Assembly (NCBI RefSeq): GCF_030272615.1 | Contig: NC_081414.1 | Coordinates: forward strand, 233,290,733 to 233,354,732 | Source of the DNA: Cryptomeria japonica | Taxonomy: Eukaryota > Streptophyta > Pinopsida > Cupressales > Cupressaceae | Direction of reading: 5' to 3' | DNA length: 64,000 nt | Shown here: one piece after another, positions 44,352-57,373 of the stretch | How positions within the stretch are numbered: the stretch's first letter is position 1 | Layout: each line of letters opens with the position of its first letter | Translations under genes and position numbers: made by a program | Notes under the pieces: generated by a model | Databases searched by the model: none | Told to the model about the DNA's origin: nothing | The model's input: only the letters and a program-made list of their open reading frames with translations

Positions 44352-45828
44352 TGTTGGCATTATGTGAATCGGTATGAGGACATAATGATATTGTATGTTG
44401 TCATTGATGTCAATATGTGATATGAAGAGAGAACCGACATATGTGAGAACCGATATATATATGCCAAAGTAAAGCGATATATTTGTTCAAGGTGAACTGG
44501 CATGTAGTCATGGGAACCAACACATGGAAGCATTGTATGACTACTGGTTGGTAGGTAGTTTCCACTTCAGGATTTCCGGTTGGAGTATCTCAAGCCTGTG
44601 TGACTCAATCGGTGATGTTTATGTGATGAAGTTAGCATGATAACGAAGAACAGATAGTGTTTCCACGTAAGCCTTGTGCGCGTGAAGGATCTTGCATAAA
44701 GAAGAGTGTTCCTATCTACCTCGAGAATGTGCGAAGTCTATAAATGGTGATAATGTGTGATGGGTTATCAGCCGCCATGAAATCGATGGAAAACGAATGA
44801 TGGAGAATGTCTCAAGATTGGATCAAGACTATTGCATTCAATACAGTATGATCAATGGTCAGGATTGAACCATTTGAATTCCTTAACCTAACAGGTCTAA
44901 GGTTTAGGGTTTATGCTACTGACCTCTCTGTTGTCCTATAAGGTTGATGTTGTGATTCTTTCAGAGGTTGTGGGCAAAAGTTGTGTGTGTGTATCTAAGA
45001 GAAGAGATACGTGATTCTTGCCAGACCAGAGGAGAGAAGTCATATCTGTAGAGTGTAAGTGTAGAAGGTGAAGAGGAGCTTAAGTGGATATGCATTGGCA
45101 TTGAGTGCTATTATCAGGTCATTGGTATACTTGTTGATCTTTAACCACTTCAACAGTTGTGAAATCCCCTAATAGGGTAGCCTTAACCGGCTTGTTGAAA
45201 ATCCTCTAACAGGGTAACTCGAAGCTATTGAGTCATTGATATCCTTTAGTTATTGAGTTCTTGAAATCCTCTAACAAGGTACCCTTAACAGGGTTTAACC
45301 CTTAACCGGGTATTGTAGCCATCCCTTAACTGGGTGATCCCTAACAGGATCGGTTCCTAACAGAACCTATTGCATCCATCTTTAACTGGACAAGGTTCCT
45401 AATAGAGCGGACTTCCAAAGAGTTCAAAAACAAGCTTGTGGGTATTCATCCCACCGTGGTTTTTCCCAGTTGGGTTTCCACGTGAAAAATATGTGTCTTG
45501 TGTGATGTTTTCTTCATGTGATGTTATGATTGTTTTCTGATTAAGTGGTGATGCATGTTGATCTTTCTATAATATGTACATCTTTGATGGTAGATTGCCG
45601 ATTCATGCATTAGAGTGAAATGGGAATGAAGAGTTAGATTATATGAGAAGATAAGAGTCAATTGGTCTTTGCTTGTCTTAGTTACACTGGGTTTTGTTGG
45701 TTGAACTCTGTTGAAGGACCGGTGCTGCTGTTTGTCTGTCAGTGCATAAGTGTTAGTTGACAAACCGATCTAAGGTTGAGTTTTTGCCTATACTGATTCA
45801 CCTCCCCCTCTCAGTACCGGTTTGGTAC
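44352..45828 (+). repeat. 3' LTR of element H, main part
   Basis: Aligned with 38469-39921. It differs from the 5' LTR mainly by transitions, with an extra ~47-bp CCTAACAG-type unit near 45361-45410 and loss of one AAGGTGAACCGGCATGTC unit. It ends at the TSD GGTAC (45824-45828) of solo LTR I; the last 24 bases are at 47317-47340. Confidence 0.92.
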
Positions 45829-47311
45829 TGTAGATGTCTAAAAATGGTCAACGTTTGTGGAGTCATACTTTAACATTTGCGCATTGCCTTATTTTAGGGT
45901 TTTTTGCGTCGTATTAACATTTCTTCTATGTTGCGCATTTGGTTTTTATCATTTGCAACCATCGAGTCCTTCTTCTGCATTCTTCATTTTTGTCTCTTTC
46001 GAATTAGGTCTTGTCGATAACAATCTTCAGTCATGATTTTGGTCGATCTTATCTTATCGCATCAATGTGCGTGCTTATTCATCATCATTTTGGACATTGT
46101 CAATCCTAATCGATGATAGAATTAGGGTTTTGTCCTCTTGTCAATCTTGTTGATTTTGCGATTGGTTTGTCGTCGATCGTTGTTCTTTTCAATTTTATCA
46201 TCTTGCGATTGATTTGTCATCGATCGTTGTCATTTTCAATCTTGTCATTTTGCGATCGATTTGTCATCGATCGTCGTCCTTCTCAATCATGTCAATTTGG
46301 GTCAATTAGTTATTGTTCCTCATCAATTGGCGCATTTATCAATCAAATCATTCATCAGCATTGGTCCTTTGTCAGTCGGAATCATGATTAAATCGAATCG
46401 ACATTATTTATCTTTTGTCAAGACCTAATTATTGTCCTTGCATTTCTAATTCATCTTCCAAGGTTTTATGATTTATTCATTTAATCTTGTTTGTCATTTT
46501 CCCTCTAGGATTAATAATTTATTTATCTATCCTAAGTCTTCTTGTCACAATTAAATATTTATTTAATTGGCTAATTAATTCCTCCTATTTTTGTAAATTA
46601 ATTAATGAATGAAAAATTGTTAATTAATTTACCTAATTTTCATCAATTTCCTAATTTCCTCATTTTCTAATTTTCCTAATTCCTAATTTCCTCATTTTCT
46701 AATTTCCTAATTTCAATTTCCACCTAATTAATTTCTCTCTAGTTTCTCCCTATTTTTGTGCTTCGGTGGAAGCATGAATTTCTCATGCGTCATACTATTG
46801 GCATAGCAAGATGTCATAAGATTCTAGTCCTCTAACCTTTGCATTGGCAATATGTCATAATTCATGACATAGAAGGTGTCATAACCTTCTTCCTTCAACT
46901 CAATTGTGCCATTTTTGAAATCAATTGCCTCTAATATCAATGTCATGCTAATCTTGTCTTTTCTCTGATTTATCTATAAATTGGATGAATTTCTTCAATC
47001 AAAGGGCCGAATCAATCATGCTTCTAGTACCCTTATGCTGTCGTCTCGTCTTGTTAATCTTGCTTTCATATTATACTTATGCACTTGAAGGTGAGATCCA
47101 CAAAACAAAGTAATTTGAAGGAGAAAGAAGGACAATGGATTTTTTTGGAGGAGATATTCACATTTGCGATGGTTTTCATTTGAATTGAATGTCTTGTTTT
47201 TCATGTATCTCTATTGAATGTAATTAGGATTTGTCACTGCATTTTAGTTTTTGTGATTGAGCTAGGCTAATTTGCTATATTGCTTTGATGATTTCCAGAT
47301 TCCTATCTATA
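45829..47311 (+). mobile_element. Solo LTR I (TSD GGTAC)
   Basis: 1,483 bp starting TGTAGATGTC and ending CTATCTATA, read as a decayed CTACA (C-to-T), with GGTAC on both sides (45824-45828, 47312-47316). The TGTAGAYRYCTAAAA start is shared with the gypsy-type LTR J (61567), so I is probably a gypsy solo LTR. It has a 47-bp tandem triplet (46157-46297). Frames such as 46113-46391 coincide with that repeat and are not genes. Confidence 0.88.
46157..46297. repeat. Three 47-bp tandem units with TCGATCGT core in LTR I
   Basis: Units start TGCGAT at 46157, 46204 and 46251, each with TTTGTCRTCGATCGTYGT and a TTTTCAAT/TTCTCAAT tail. Confidence 0.8.
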
Positions 47312-47316
47312 GGTAC

Positions 47317-47340
47317 TATTCGTTCATCGTTAAGTTATCA
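47317..47340 (+). repeat. Last 24 bases of element H 3' LTR
   Basis: TATTCGTTCATCGTTAAGTT then ATCA, matching 39924-39947 with few differences, followed by TSD ATATA. Confidence 0.9.
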
Positions 47341-47345
47341 ATATA

Positions 47346-50300
47346 ATAAAATATTCTTACTTTGGAACTATACAAGATAGGTAAGAAATATTGATTTTTG
47401 GATTATTTTGATTGGTTGCGATTTTTGTATAGTTTGCTGTGTATTTTCTATTTATTTAAAATTTCTGGATGGCTGTCGAGTTACTAGTCGGCAGGATTTT
47501 TGATTGAAGCTTTAAGATTTTGGCTTGGATCTTGGTTTGCATTTGGATTTTGGAAGCTCGGATTGTGGAAGCTCTTCTTCATTTTTCATCCTTGGATTTT
47601 CAATCTCCAGGTTGGAGTTCTTCCATTTTTAGATTTTCTGAAATTTTGTCTTCTCTATGTCTTTCCGTGAAAATGATTTATTTGTGATTGTTGAATGGAT
47701 GGGTAAAAGAAAGGCATTATAGTTTAAATACTTTGGAATTAAATGAATGAAATGGGGAAATTACAGATTGCTCCTTATGTTTGAGTGAGATTCTTGAGTT
47801 GTTTTGTTTGTGTAAGTGAATGGTGGATAAATGCACATATGTATTTACTTTTTTCTATGTGTTTGTATAATTTTCTTATTGTTATTGAATGTCCATTTGG
47901 GTATTTTACTCCTTGTGAACTCCTGGTTGTAATAGGGGCTATTTTTCTATGTCTTGAGTGCTTCTGTGACTATGTAAGAGCTCATGAAGCTCCCTGTGAT
48001 TGTCTGTGGCATATTTTAGTCTATCATAATCATGTTGCAAGTGTTTTTGGGCGTTTGGAGTTGCATTTGTTAAGTCCATTTGGCCTATGCAGAGTTAGAG
48101 TTATCTCCCATGGGCCTAGACTCCTAAAATGCAGTTTTGGCCAAGTTGCTTATCCATTGAGTTGAAAAATCATTCCTGTGAGTTTCATTTTATGCATAAA
48201 CCATGTGTATACCCTTTATGATTCTCATCCTACCTCCTAGTCATGTCCTTGATGCCGTTTTTGTCTTCTAAGTCAATCTGGGCAGTTACTTTACCTTTCG
48301 GATCCTTCAAACTTGAGATATTGTATACTTTATTAGGATTTCCACCAAATCAACTAGAAATGCCACCATACTAACCAAGAATGCCACCCTATCTACCAAG
48401 AACGCTGCTATACATACTAGAAACACCATTATTCAAATCCAGAGAGTTGACAAACTGACAAGGAGAGCTAACCTACAGACTAAGAAAGCTAACCTATGTA
48501 CCCAAAACGCTAACCAATGGACCAAAAATGCTATGAAATGAACCAAAAAACATTAGGCAATGTCCTAGAAATACCACCCTACAAACCATGAACACCACTA
48601 TGCATACCAAGAGAGCTAAATTGCTCCGAAAGGCCCAAAAAGGTCAATGTTAGTGTCATAAAGTCCTATTATGGATTGTGTGAGTTCCTAGAGGCATGCA
48701 AAGTCTGTGTTGAGCAATTTTGATTGGTTCATGATATTTTATGATGTATTTTAAGCTCCAGTAAGTGGGACCATTCCCTACCATTGAGGAGTGTCCTTAT
48801 GCAAAAGCTACTCCAACAAGAGGTTCTTGCCTTGCTGTTTGAGGATTGCTTCTATGGCTCCAGTGGGATGTTTTGTACCTCGATATTGAGGATTTGTAGT
48901 ATTTTATGATGTGTTTATGTTTCATGTTCTTGCTTTGGTACTATGCCTATGAGGCATTGGTGAAGTCCATATGCTTGTAATGGTTCATATGTAAGCTCTA
49001 TGTGCAATATGTGCTTAGTGATCTTATGCATTCTTGAAGGCCTTTTTGTAGTATTATTTCATGTGTTGTGATGTCATTTTATGTGTTACCCTATGGCTTG
49101 GCATATTATTAGGGGGAGTGGGCTTCCTTGTGATGTTCGGGGTCACGTGAGTTAGGTTGCTTGGCACCTAGACCGCCAGGACACAAAGGGAGTTTTTCTC
49201 TTTGTAATTCAGTGATAACATGTAATAATTGATTGGGTTGGGTTTCACCTAATAAGATAATTCTATTTGGTTGGGCCATATGAGATGGCAAGTCAATCTC
49301 CCTTGTACTCACATAGGTTGAGATGGCTCCACATGTATATTAAGGGATTGTTTTCACCCTTCTTTTGTGAGGGTAGCATGTATGACTATTAGGAGTATGG
49401 ATAGCTCTTCTTTATGAGGATAGCATACATGTCTACTATGGGTGCATATTTACCTTCTTTGCGAGGCTAGCACACAAGAGCGTGACTAGTAAGGATGGCC
49501 ATATTCCCTTTTATATGAGGACAATATGTGATGAAACTCCATTCCTACATGTGACCATGTCCATATGCCATGATTTATTGTATGCCTCTGGAAGAGTTTA
49601 TTGTTGATTTCAGTCTTGTGTTGTCATGTGATTATTGTTATGTTGAGTTCATTATGTTCTATGATGAGTCCCATGGTCGTTAGGTGTCAACCTAAGTCTT
49701 GAGTGAGTGTTGGAACCCCATGCCATCTCCTAGCACAGGGGGTGGTTCTTATTTGGTTCCACATGGTCGGGTGGTTTGATGCCTTTTTCCATTGGGATGC
49801 TCTTCATTGGATGTTGCATGTGTGGACTTGAATTTCTATTATCTCTTCATTTGGATGTATATTAGAACATAATCTATATAAATATGATTTTTATCATGTG
49901 GTATGTAACTCAAAAGGATATAATTGTAAGGGAATCCATGTAACCAATATCTTGGAATATGTGTAATGAGACTTATAGAAGATTGATTTAGAAATGAGAT
50001 ATATAAGATAAGATTATTATAAATGGATATTCATGATGAATATAATTTCGAGCTAGTAGGAATTAAATGATTGCAATGATTGTGTATATCTTGTGGATGG
50101 TAGTGAATATAATAATGATCATGTATGCCTTGATTTGAAGGATGTTAATCCTTGGTGTTAGTTACTCTTGGGATATGCAAATGAATGAGTAGTTGTAGAT
50201 TTGTATGGATTCAATGATTCTCTATAATGTGCTTGAGTTATGGAGCTGATTTCTATCCATTAGGGTTAATATTGTATCATGAGGATTTGCTAAATGTGGA

Positions 50301-51242
50301 TACAAAATATGTGCTCTTGTGATTTGTAATATGATGTTGGAAGATTATGACCTTGGAATGTATTAAGATAATGTTATGTCATGTGATCTATATTGTGGAA
50401 GTTTTCATTAAGAATGGGTTTGAGTTAGATTATTTGAGTGTTATGAAGGGTTATCACTTGCTGTTATGATTTGTGTATAAGCATGTGGTTAGTAATCTTG
50501 ATGTGATGATATGTATCTTTAAGAAATGATCTAGTTCCACTTATAGAGCTGGATATGTGGTTTCATTGCAAGTTTTCAAGTTAGATGACTCTTGTAAGAT
50601 TATGAATGAGAAGCATTGTTAGAGTCATAAATGATCTTAGAGATTGAATTAGAATGGAAATTGCAATAGAGTGTTGTTGAAATTTCATATGGTATGTGTT
50701 AAGAGATGCTATTATGTATGGATTAGATATAGGTTTCTTAGGTGGCATCATGCACCTAGAATAGTTAAGCATTGATGTTATACTTCATGTACCTACGTAT
50801 GTTAGTAATCCTATTGTGAGGCATTGTGAATCTTAGATTATGTTCTAGTACTATTTTATGAGGAGATATGCGTTTAGATTCATAATGAATAGAATGGATG
50901 TGTAATGATGGGGATTTGGAACGTTTGAATTGGTGCTCTAAAATGAACTTAGTTTATAGGATGTTACTCTTAAAAGTAGTGACCTTGAGATACCCTAGGA
51001 GAAAGAATGATATGATGAGTTATTTTGCTTGCATATTTGTGTTATGATGTTCTATGCTTTGTTGTAATTGGTAAAATATGTAATTTGTAATGATGCATTT
51101 AGTAGATAATGTATTTGATATACATTGGATGGATGTTATAGATGTATGTGTTGTTTAGTAGATGATCTTTTTAAAATTTTATATCTCTATTTGTAGTTAG
51201 TTTAGGTGTATTTATATAGGGTATTTTGGTGTGAATTATACA
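47346..51242. repeat. Distal part of insertion F
   Basis: 3.9 kb continuing F after H. Apart from the 21-bp repeat at 48350-48623, I recognise no domain, LTR pair or RNA gene. It ends GAATTATACA before TSD AGTTG. Confidence 0.6.
48350..48623 (+). repeat. 21-bp degenerate tandem repeat, 13 units
   Basis: Thirteen consecutive units, all 21 bases except one of 22 (48539-48560), share the core ACCAAGAAYGCYA.CCTA. Nine consecutive units are open in one frame and translate to heptads such as LTKNATL, STKNAAI, QTKKANL and WTKNAMK, then TGA. The even spacing despite strong divergence is notable. Confidence 0.85.
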
Positions 51243-51247
51243 AGTTG

Positions 51248-51332
51248 TTCTTAAAAGTCATGTTTCAGTTGTATGTTCAGATATGCTATGGTGAGGAGAT
51301 TCTTGTGCTCTGGTTTCTTCTAGCTTCGTTGG
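51248..51332 (+). repeat. 3' LTR of element D, part 2
   Basis: TTCTTAAAAGTCATG to CTTCGTTGG, aligned to 24734-24820 (CATGTTTCAGTTGTATGTTC shared). It lies between insertions F and G. Confidence 0.88.
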
Positions 51333-51334
51333 TG

Positions 51335-53348
51335 GTGCAGGAGCACCTAGTTGACTAAAAACTCTCATTTTTGAGTTTTTCATGCTTTCATGTTTGTAAT
51401 GTTTTTTGGTAGGTGTGTGATGTTGTTTTAGGTTGTTGAGTGTCTTTTAAAGTGGTTTTGATCTCATTTTGTACTTGAGAGATCAAGTTTTGTCTTTTTA
51501 GTCTTGAGTTGTCAAGTTTTGTCTCCTAGGCCAAAAATGGGTAAGTTTGTGAAAAGTGCCTTATAGGATTAGGAATGCTTGTGAAAGAATTGAGAATTTT
51601 TTTTCAGTGATTTCAAGCATGTTTAAGTGTTTAAGAGAGTTGGTGTAGTGAAGGGGATCATAAATGACATTTTGTGCAACAAAAGTTGCTCATCTTGTGA
51701 AAAAGTTGTCATTTTAAAGTCATAAATGTACAAAATCAATACTACAACAATATGTCCATACAAGACATCATAAAAAAATCAAAAAACCTTTAAATAGACC
51801 ACCCTTTTCCTTGTATGGGGTTGGCAGATGTGAAAACAAAGACATTCTCAATATAAGAAGTACAATTTCTGGTTTTTTATGGCAATTTGAACTTGTTTTG
51901 ATGAAACAGTCCATACTAAACTAATCTCTTTCGTACTGTACTTGCTGGGAAGTGTTTTTGGTGTTCATTCCAAGAAATTAATGTAATTGGTTCATGTTTT
52001 GCACTGAAAAGAGAGTTGTGGTTAAATGTTTCAGTTTTGTTACTTCACTGCCCTGTCAAGGGTTTGTACTCCATAATGGATCAACTTGATTGAAAACCTC
52101 ATTGGGCTCCCATGGAGGAACTTGGTCAAGTTGATGAGGGATTGTATAGTGTAAATATGTTCTTTTTTGGCTAGGGATATGCACAAGGAGTTTGTATGAG
52201 ATCATATTAGACAAGTTAAGTGAACAATTTGTCTAGTAGATTAAAATCATGAGCAAAATGTTGTTCTCAAAGTTCATTTGAGTTCTCAACATTGAAGAAT
52301 GGTCTGCACCTTCCCTATGAGTGATTTGAAGCAAGTTGGAGCTCCATGAGAAGATATCTTGCCCTTGAAAATCATAACAAACAATTGGGACTGCGGGTTC
52401 CTTGTTTTGGAGATTTAAGTGGTTTTTGGCATTAAATTGTCTTTTGTAACCTTCCATGTATGAAGACCTTTCCATACTTGTTCAATGTAGGGTTAAATTA
52501 TTATTTGAAGGTTAATCATGTTATGGTGTAATCATTTTGGAAGTCCTAACCCTGTAATGTGCAGCAGAGACAGTGAAAGACAGTAAAAGTCAGAAAAATG
52601 GTGAAAATGACTATTTTTGTCATCTTCTACAGCTAGTATGCCAAGTGTTTGGAAAAATGACAAGTCAAAACTATTTGGTCAGTAATATCCAAGGTGTGGC
52701 AGACTCCCTCAGTCAGTTTTAGGCCGTGGTTCATGAAGGAGTTGTGTATCCAACATTGCAACTTGAAAACCCTCTTGAAACCCTACAAAAGTGCCATAAA
52801 TGGTGGACAGTCCTCATTTTGCATTGACAGTGGCCTAAACCATGAAAATATATTAGATTATACCTCTAAAACATCATCCAAGACAAGTTTGTTGGAGGAA
52901 TTTCCCATCATTGGGCTGGGTGAAAAAAAAAGTGCCAATTAGCCCTCCATGGGCTAGTAGCCATTTGACTGCAAAAAACACACTCTCCAAGAACCTGATT
53001 GGTTTGAGTTTGTTAGGACTTGAGGAAAATTTTGAAAACTATCTAAAGAGATTGAAGGAAACCCCTCCACCTTACTAACAGCATGATAGAGAATTTTGGG
53101 GTTCGTAACCTAGTAAAGGGATTGAGCAAGAAGAGTAAAAATACTTAAGTAACTATAAAATTGTACATGATCAAAGACAAAACTTTTGCCTAACCTCCTA
53201 GAACCTTTTGGAGGAGTTTGGCTTGACTTAGAGTAGTAGATCTAAATGACTAGAGAGCAGGGCATCAAGTTGGAGTATATTCAATCAAGGAGGTGTGAAG
53301 TGAGTAAGGGTATGTGCCTACACAAAGGGTGGATGTTGGGGGAGTATG
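51335..53348. repeat. G tandem unit 1
   Basis: Starts GGTGCAGGAGCACCTAG, ends GGGGGAGTAT. High similarity to units 2 and 3 over the full length by eye (about 95%). Confidence 0.9.
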
Positions 53349-55362
53349 GTGCAGGAGCACCTAGTTGACTAAAAACTCTCCTTTTTGAGTTTTTCATGCT
53401 TTCATGTTTGTAATGTTTTGTGGTAGGCATGTGATGTTGTTTTAGGTTGTTGAGTGTCTTTTCAAGTGGTTTTGCTCTCATTTTGTACTTGAGAGATCAA
53501 GTTTTGTCTTTTTAGTCTTGAGTTGTCATGTTTTGTCTCCTAGGCCAAAAATGGGTAAGTTTGTGAAAAGTGCCTTATAGGCTTAGGAATGCTTGTGAAA
53601 GAATTGAAACATTTTGTTAAAGTGATTTCAAGCATGTTTAGGTGTTTAAGAGATTTGGTGTAGTGAAGGGGATCAAAAATGACATTTTGTGCAACAAAAG
53701 TTGCTCATCTTGTGAGAAAGTTGTCATTTTAAAGTCATAAATGTACAAAAGAAATCCTACAGCAATATGTCCATATAGGAAATCATAAAAAACTCACAAA
53801 ACCTTTAAATAGTCCACCATTTTCCTTGTATGGGGTTGGCAGATGTGAAAACAAAGACATTCTCAATAAAAGAAGTGCAATTTCTCATTTTTAATGGCAA
53901 TTTGAACTTGTTTTGATGAAACAGTCTGTACTAAACTGATCACTTCCGTACTGTACTTGCTGGGAAGTTTTTTTGGTTTTCATTCCAAGCAATTAATGTA
54001 ATTGGTTCTTGTTTTGCACCGAAAAGAGAGTTGTGGTTAATTGTTTCAGTTTTGTTACTTCACTGCCCTATTAAGGGTTTGTACTCCATAATGGATCAAC
54101 TTGACTGAAAACCTCATTGGGATCCCATGGAGGAACTTGGTCAAGTTGATGAGGGATTTTATAGTTTAAATATGTTCTTTTTTGGCCAGGAATATGCACA
54201 AGGAGTTTGTATGAGATCACATTAGACAAGTTAAGTGAACAATTTGTCTAGTAGATTGAAATCATGAGCAAAATGTTGTTCTCAAAGTTAATTTGAGTTC
54301 TCAACATTGAAGAATGGTTTGCACCTTCCCAATGAGTGATTTGAAGCAAGTTGGAGCTCCATGAGAAGATATCTTTCCTTTGAAAATCATAACTTACAAT
54401 TGGGGTAGCGGGTTCCTTGTTTTGGAGATTTAAGTGGTTTTTGGCATTAAATTGTCTTTTGTAACCTTCCATGTATGAAGACCTTTCCATACTTGTTCAA
54501 TGCAGGGTTAAATTGTTGTTTGAAGGTTTAATCATGCTCTGGTGTAATAATTTTGGAAGTCCTAACCCTCTGATGTGCAACAGAGACAGTGAAAGACAGT
54601 AAAAGTCAGAAAAATAGTGAAAATGACTGTTTTTGTCATCTTCTACAGCTAGTATGCCAAGTGTTTGGAAAAATGAAAAGTGGAAACTATTTGGTTAGTA
54701 ATCTCCAAGGTGTGGTAGAATCCCTTAGTTAGTTTTAGGTGGTGGTTCATGAAGGAGTTGTGTATCCAACATTGCAACTTGAAAACCCTCTTGAAACCCT
54801 ACAAAAGTGCCATAAATGGTGAACAGTCCTCATTTTGCATTGACAGTGGCCTAAACCATGAAAATCTATTAGCTTATACCTCTAAAACATCATCCAAGAC
54901 AATTTTGTTGGAGGAATTTCCCATCTTTGGGTTGGGCGAACAAAAAAGTACCAATTAGCCCTCCACGGGCTCGTAGCCCTTTGACTGCAAAAAACACACT
55001 CTCTAAGAACCCGATTGGTTTGAGTTTGTTAGGACTTGAGGAACCTTTGGAAAAATATATAAAGACATTGAAGGACACCCCTCCACCTTACTGACAACAT
55101 GACAAAGACTTTTGGGGTTTGTGACCTAGTAAAGGGATTGAGCAAGAAGAGTAAAAATACTTAAGTAACTATAAAATTGTACATGATCAAAGACAAAACT
55201 TTTTCCTAACCTCTTGGAACCTTTTGGAGGAGTTTGTCTTGAATTAGAGAAGTATATCTGAATTCCTAGAGAGTAGGGAATCAATTTTGAGTATATTCAA
55301 TCAAGGAGGTGTGAAGTGAGTAAGGGTATATGCCTACACAAAGGGTGGATGTTGGGGGAGTA
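53349..55362. repeat. G tandem unit 2
   Basis: Same start and end as unit 1, with scattered substitutions and few indels. Confidence 0.9.
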
Positions 55363-57373
55363 TGGTGCAGGAGCACCTAGTTGACTAAAAACTCTCCTTT
55401 TTTAGTTTTTCATGCTTTCATGTTTGTAATGTTTTGTGGTAGGTGTGTGATGTTGTTTTAGGTTGTTGAGTGTCTTTTCAAGTGGTTTTGATCTCATGTT
55501 GTACTTGAGAGATCAAGTTTTGTCTTTTTAGTCTTGAGTTGTCATGTTTTGTCTCCTAGGCCAAAAATGGGTAAGTTTGTGAAAAGTGCCTTATAGGCTT
55601 AGGAATGATTGTGAAAGCATTGAGACATGTTTTTAAAGTGATTTCAAGCAAGTTTAGGTGTTTAAGAGATTTGGTGTAGTGAAGGGGATCAAAAATGACA
55701 TTTTATGCAACAAAAGTTGCTCATCTTGTGAAAAAGTTGTCATTTTAAAGTCATAAATGTACAAAAGTAATCCTACAGAAATATGTCCATATATGAAATC
55801 ATAAAAAACTCACAAAATCTTTAAATAGACCACCCTTTTCCTTGTATGGGGTTGGCAGATGTGAAAACAAAGGCATTCTCAATAAAAGAAGTGCAATTTC
55901 TGGTTTTTTATGGCAATTTGAACTTGTTTTGATGAAACAGTCCATACTAAACTAATCTCTTCTGTACTATACTTGCTGGGAAGTGTTTTTGGTGTTCATT
56001 CCAAGCAATTAAAGTAATTGGTTCTTGTTTTGCACCGAAAAGAGAGTTGTGGTTAATTGTTTCAGTTTTGTTACTTCACTGCCCTGTCAAGGGTTTGTAC
56101 TCCATAATGGATCAACTTGACTGAAAACCTCATTGGGCTCCCATGGAGGAACTTGGTTAAGTTGATGAGGGATTTTACAGTGTAAATATTTTCTTTTTTG
56201 GCCAGGGATATGGACAAGGATTTTGTATGAGATCATATTAGACAAGTTAAGTGAACAATTTGTCTAGTAGATTGAAATCATGAGCATAATGTTGTTCTCA
56301 AAGTTCATTTGAGTTCTCAACATTGAAGAATGGTCTGCACCTTCCCTATGAGTGATTTGAAGCAAGTTGGAGCTCCATGAGAAGCTATCTTGCCCTTGAA
56401 AATCATAACAAATAATTGGGGCAATGGGTTCCTTGTTTTGGAGATTTAAGTGGTTTTTGGCATTAAATTGTCTTTTGTAACCTTCCATGTATGAATACCT
56501 TTCCATACTTGTTCAATGCAGGGTTAAATTTTTGTTTGAAGGTTTAATCATGCTATGGTGTAATCATTTTGGAATTCGTAACCCTCTAATGTGTAGCAGA
56601 GACAATGAAAGATAGTAAAAGTCAGAAAAACAGTGAAAGTGATTGTTTTTGTCATCTTCTACAGCTAGTATGCCAAGTGTTTGGCAAAATGACAAGTGGA
56701 AACTATTTGGTCAGTAATCTCCTAGGTGTGGCAAACTCCCTCAATCAGTTTTAGGCCATGGTTCATGAAGGAGTTGTGTATCCAACATTGCAACTTGAAA
56801 ACCCTCTTGAAACCCTACAAAAGTGCCATAAATGGTAGTCAGTCCTCGTTTTGCATTAAAATTGGCCTAAACCATGAAAATATATTAGCTTATACCTCTA
56901 AAACATCAACTAAGACAATTTTGTTGGAGGAATTTTCCATCGTTGGGTTGGGTGAACAAAAAAGTGCCAATTAGCCCTCCACGGGCTAGTAACCCTTTGA
57001 CTGCAAAAAACACACTCTCCAAGAACCCAATTGGTTTGAGTTTGTTAGGAAATGAGGAACCTTTGGAAAACTATCTAAAGACATTGAAGGAAACCCCTCC
57101 ACCTTACTGATAGCATGACAAATACTTTTGGGTTTTGTAACCTAGTAAAGGGATTGAGCAAGAAGAGTAAAAATACTTAAGTAACTATAAAACTGTATAT
57201 GATCAAAGACAAAACTTTTGCCTAACCTCTTGGAACCTTTTGGAGGAGTTTGCCTTGACTTAGAGCAGTAGATCTGAATGCCTAGAGAGTAGGGCATCAA
57301 GTTGGAGTATATTCAATCAAGGAGGTGTGAAGTGAGTAAGGGTATGTGCCTACACAAAGGGTGGATGTTGGAG
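55363..57373. repeat. G tandem unit 3
   Basis: Same start. The end is altered (GTTGGAGAAGTA rather than GTTGGGGGAGTAT) and leads into a unique 145-bp tail. Confidence 0.88.

Larger units (their letters stand above)
38469..47340 (+). mobile_element. Complete copia element H (TSD ATATA), 3' LTR split by solo LTR I
   Basis: ATATA precedes (38464-38468) and follows (47341-47345) the element. The 5' LTR (38469-39947), initiator-Met PBS, gag-pol, PPT and 3' LTR are all in order. Its proteins resemble RLC-1 closely in every domain, but the LTRs differ, so it is a related family. Element length without I is about 7.4 kb. Coding region has eight nonsense codons and a frameshift, so it is inactive. 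Confidence 0.95.
37326..51242. mobile_element. Insertion F (about 5.05 kb without H), probable long solo LTR
   Basis: F starts TGTAGTGTCCC and ends GAATTATACA, with AGCTG (37321-37325) and AGTTG (51243-51247), a TSD differing by one C-to-T. Removing it rejoins the D 3' LTR. Apart from element H, its two parts (37326-38468, 47341-51242) have no internal repeat of the ends, PBS, PPT or protein domain. A 5-kb solo LTR of a large gypsy-type element is the simplest reading; a non-LTR origin is not excluded. The 126-codon frame 47785-48165 shows no recognised domain. Confidence 0.7.

Noticed and set aside
47785-48165. 126-codon plus-strand frame
   Set aside because: Cys/Leu/Phe-rich, no motif, inside insertion F with no coding context.
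48350-48623. CRISPR-like regular repeats
   Set aside because: Units are contiguous and diverged with no spacer/repeat alternation; plant retrotransposon context.
52233-52942. Small frames (80 and 82 codons) conserved in all three G units
   Set aside because: Conservation is explained by the recent tandem duplication of the whole 2-kb unit; substitutions do not look biased to synonymous sites and no domain is recognised.
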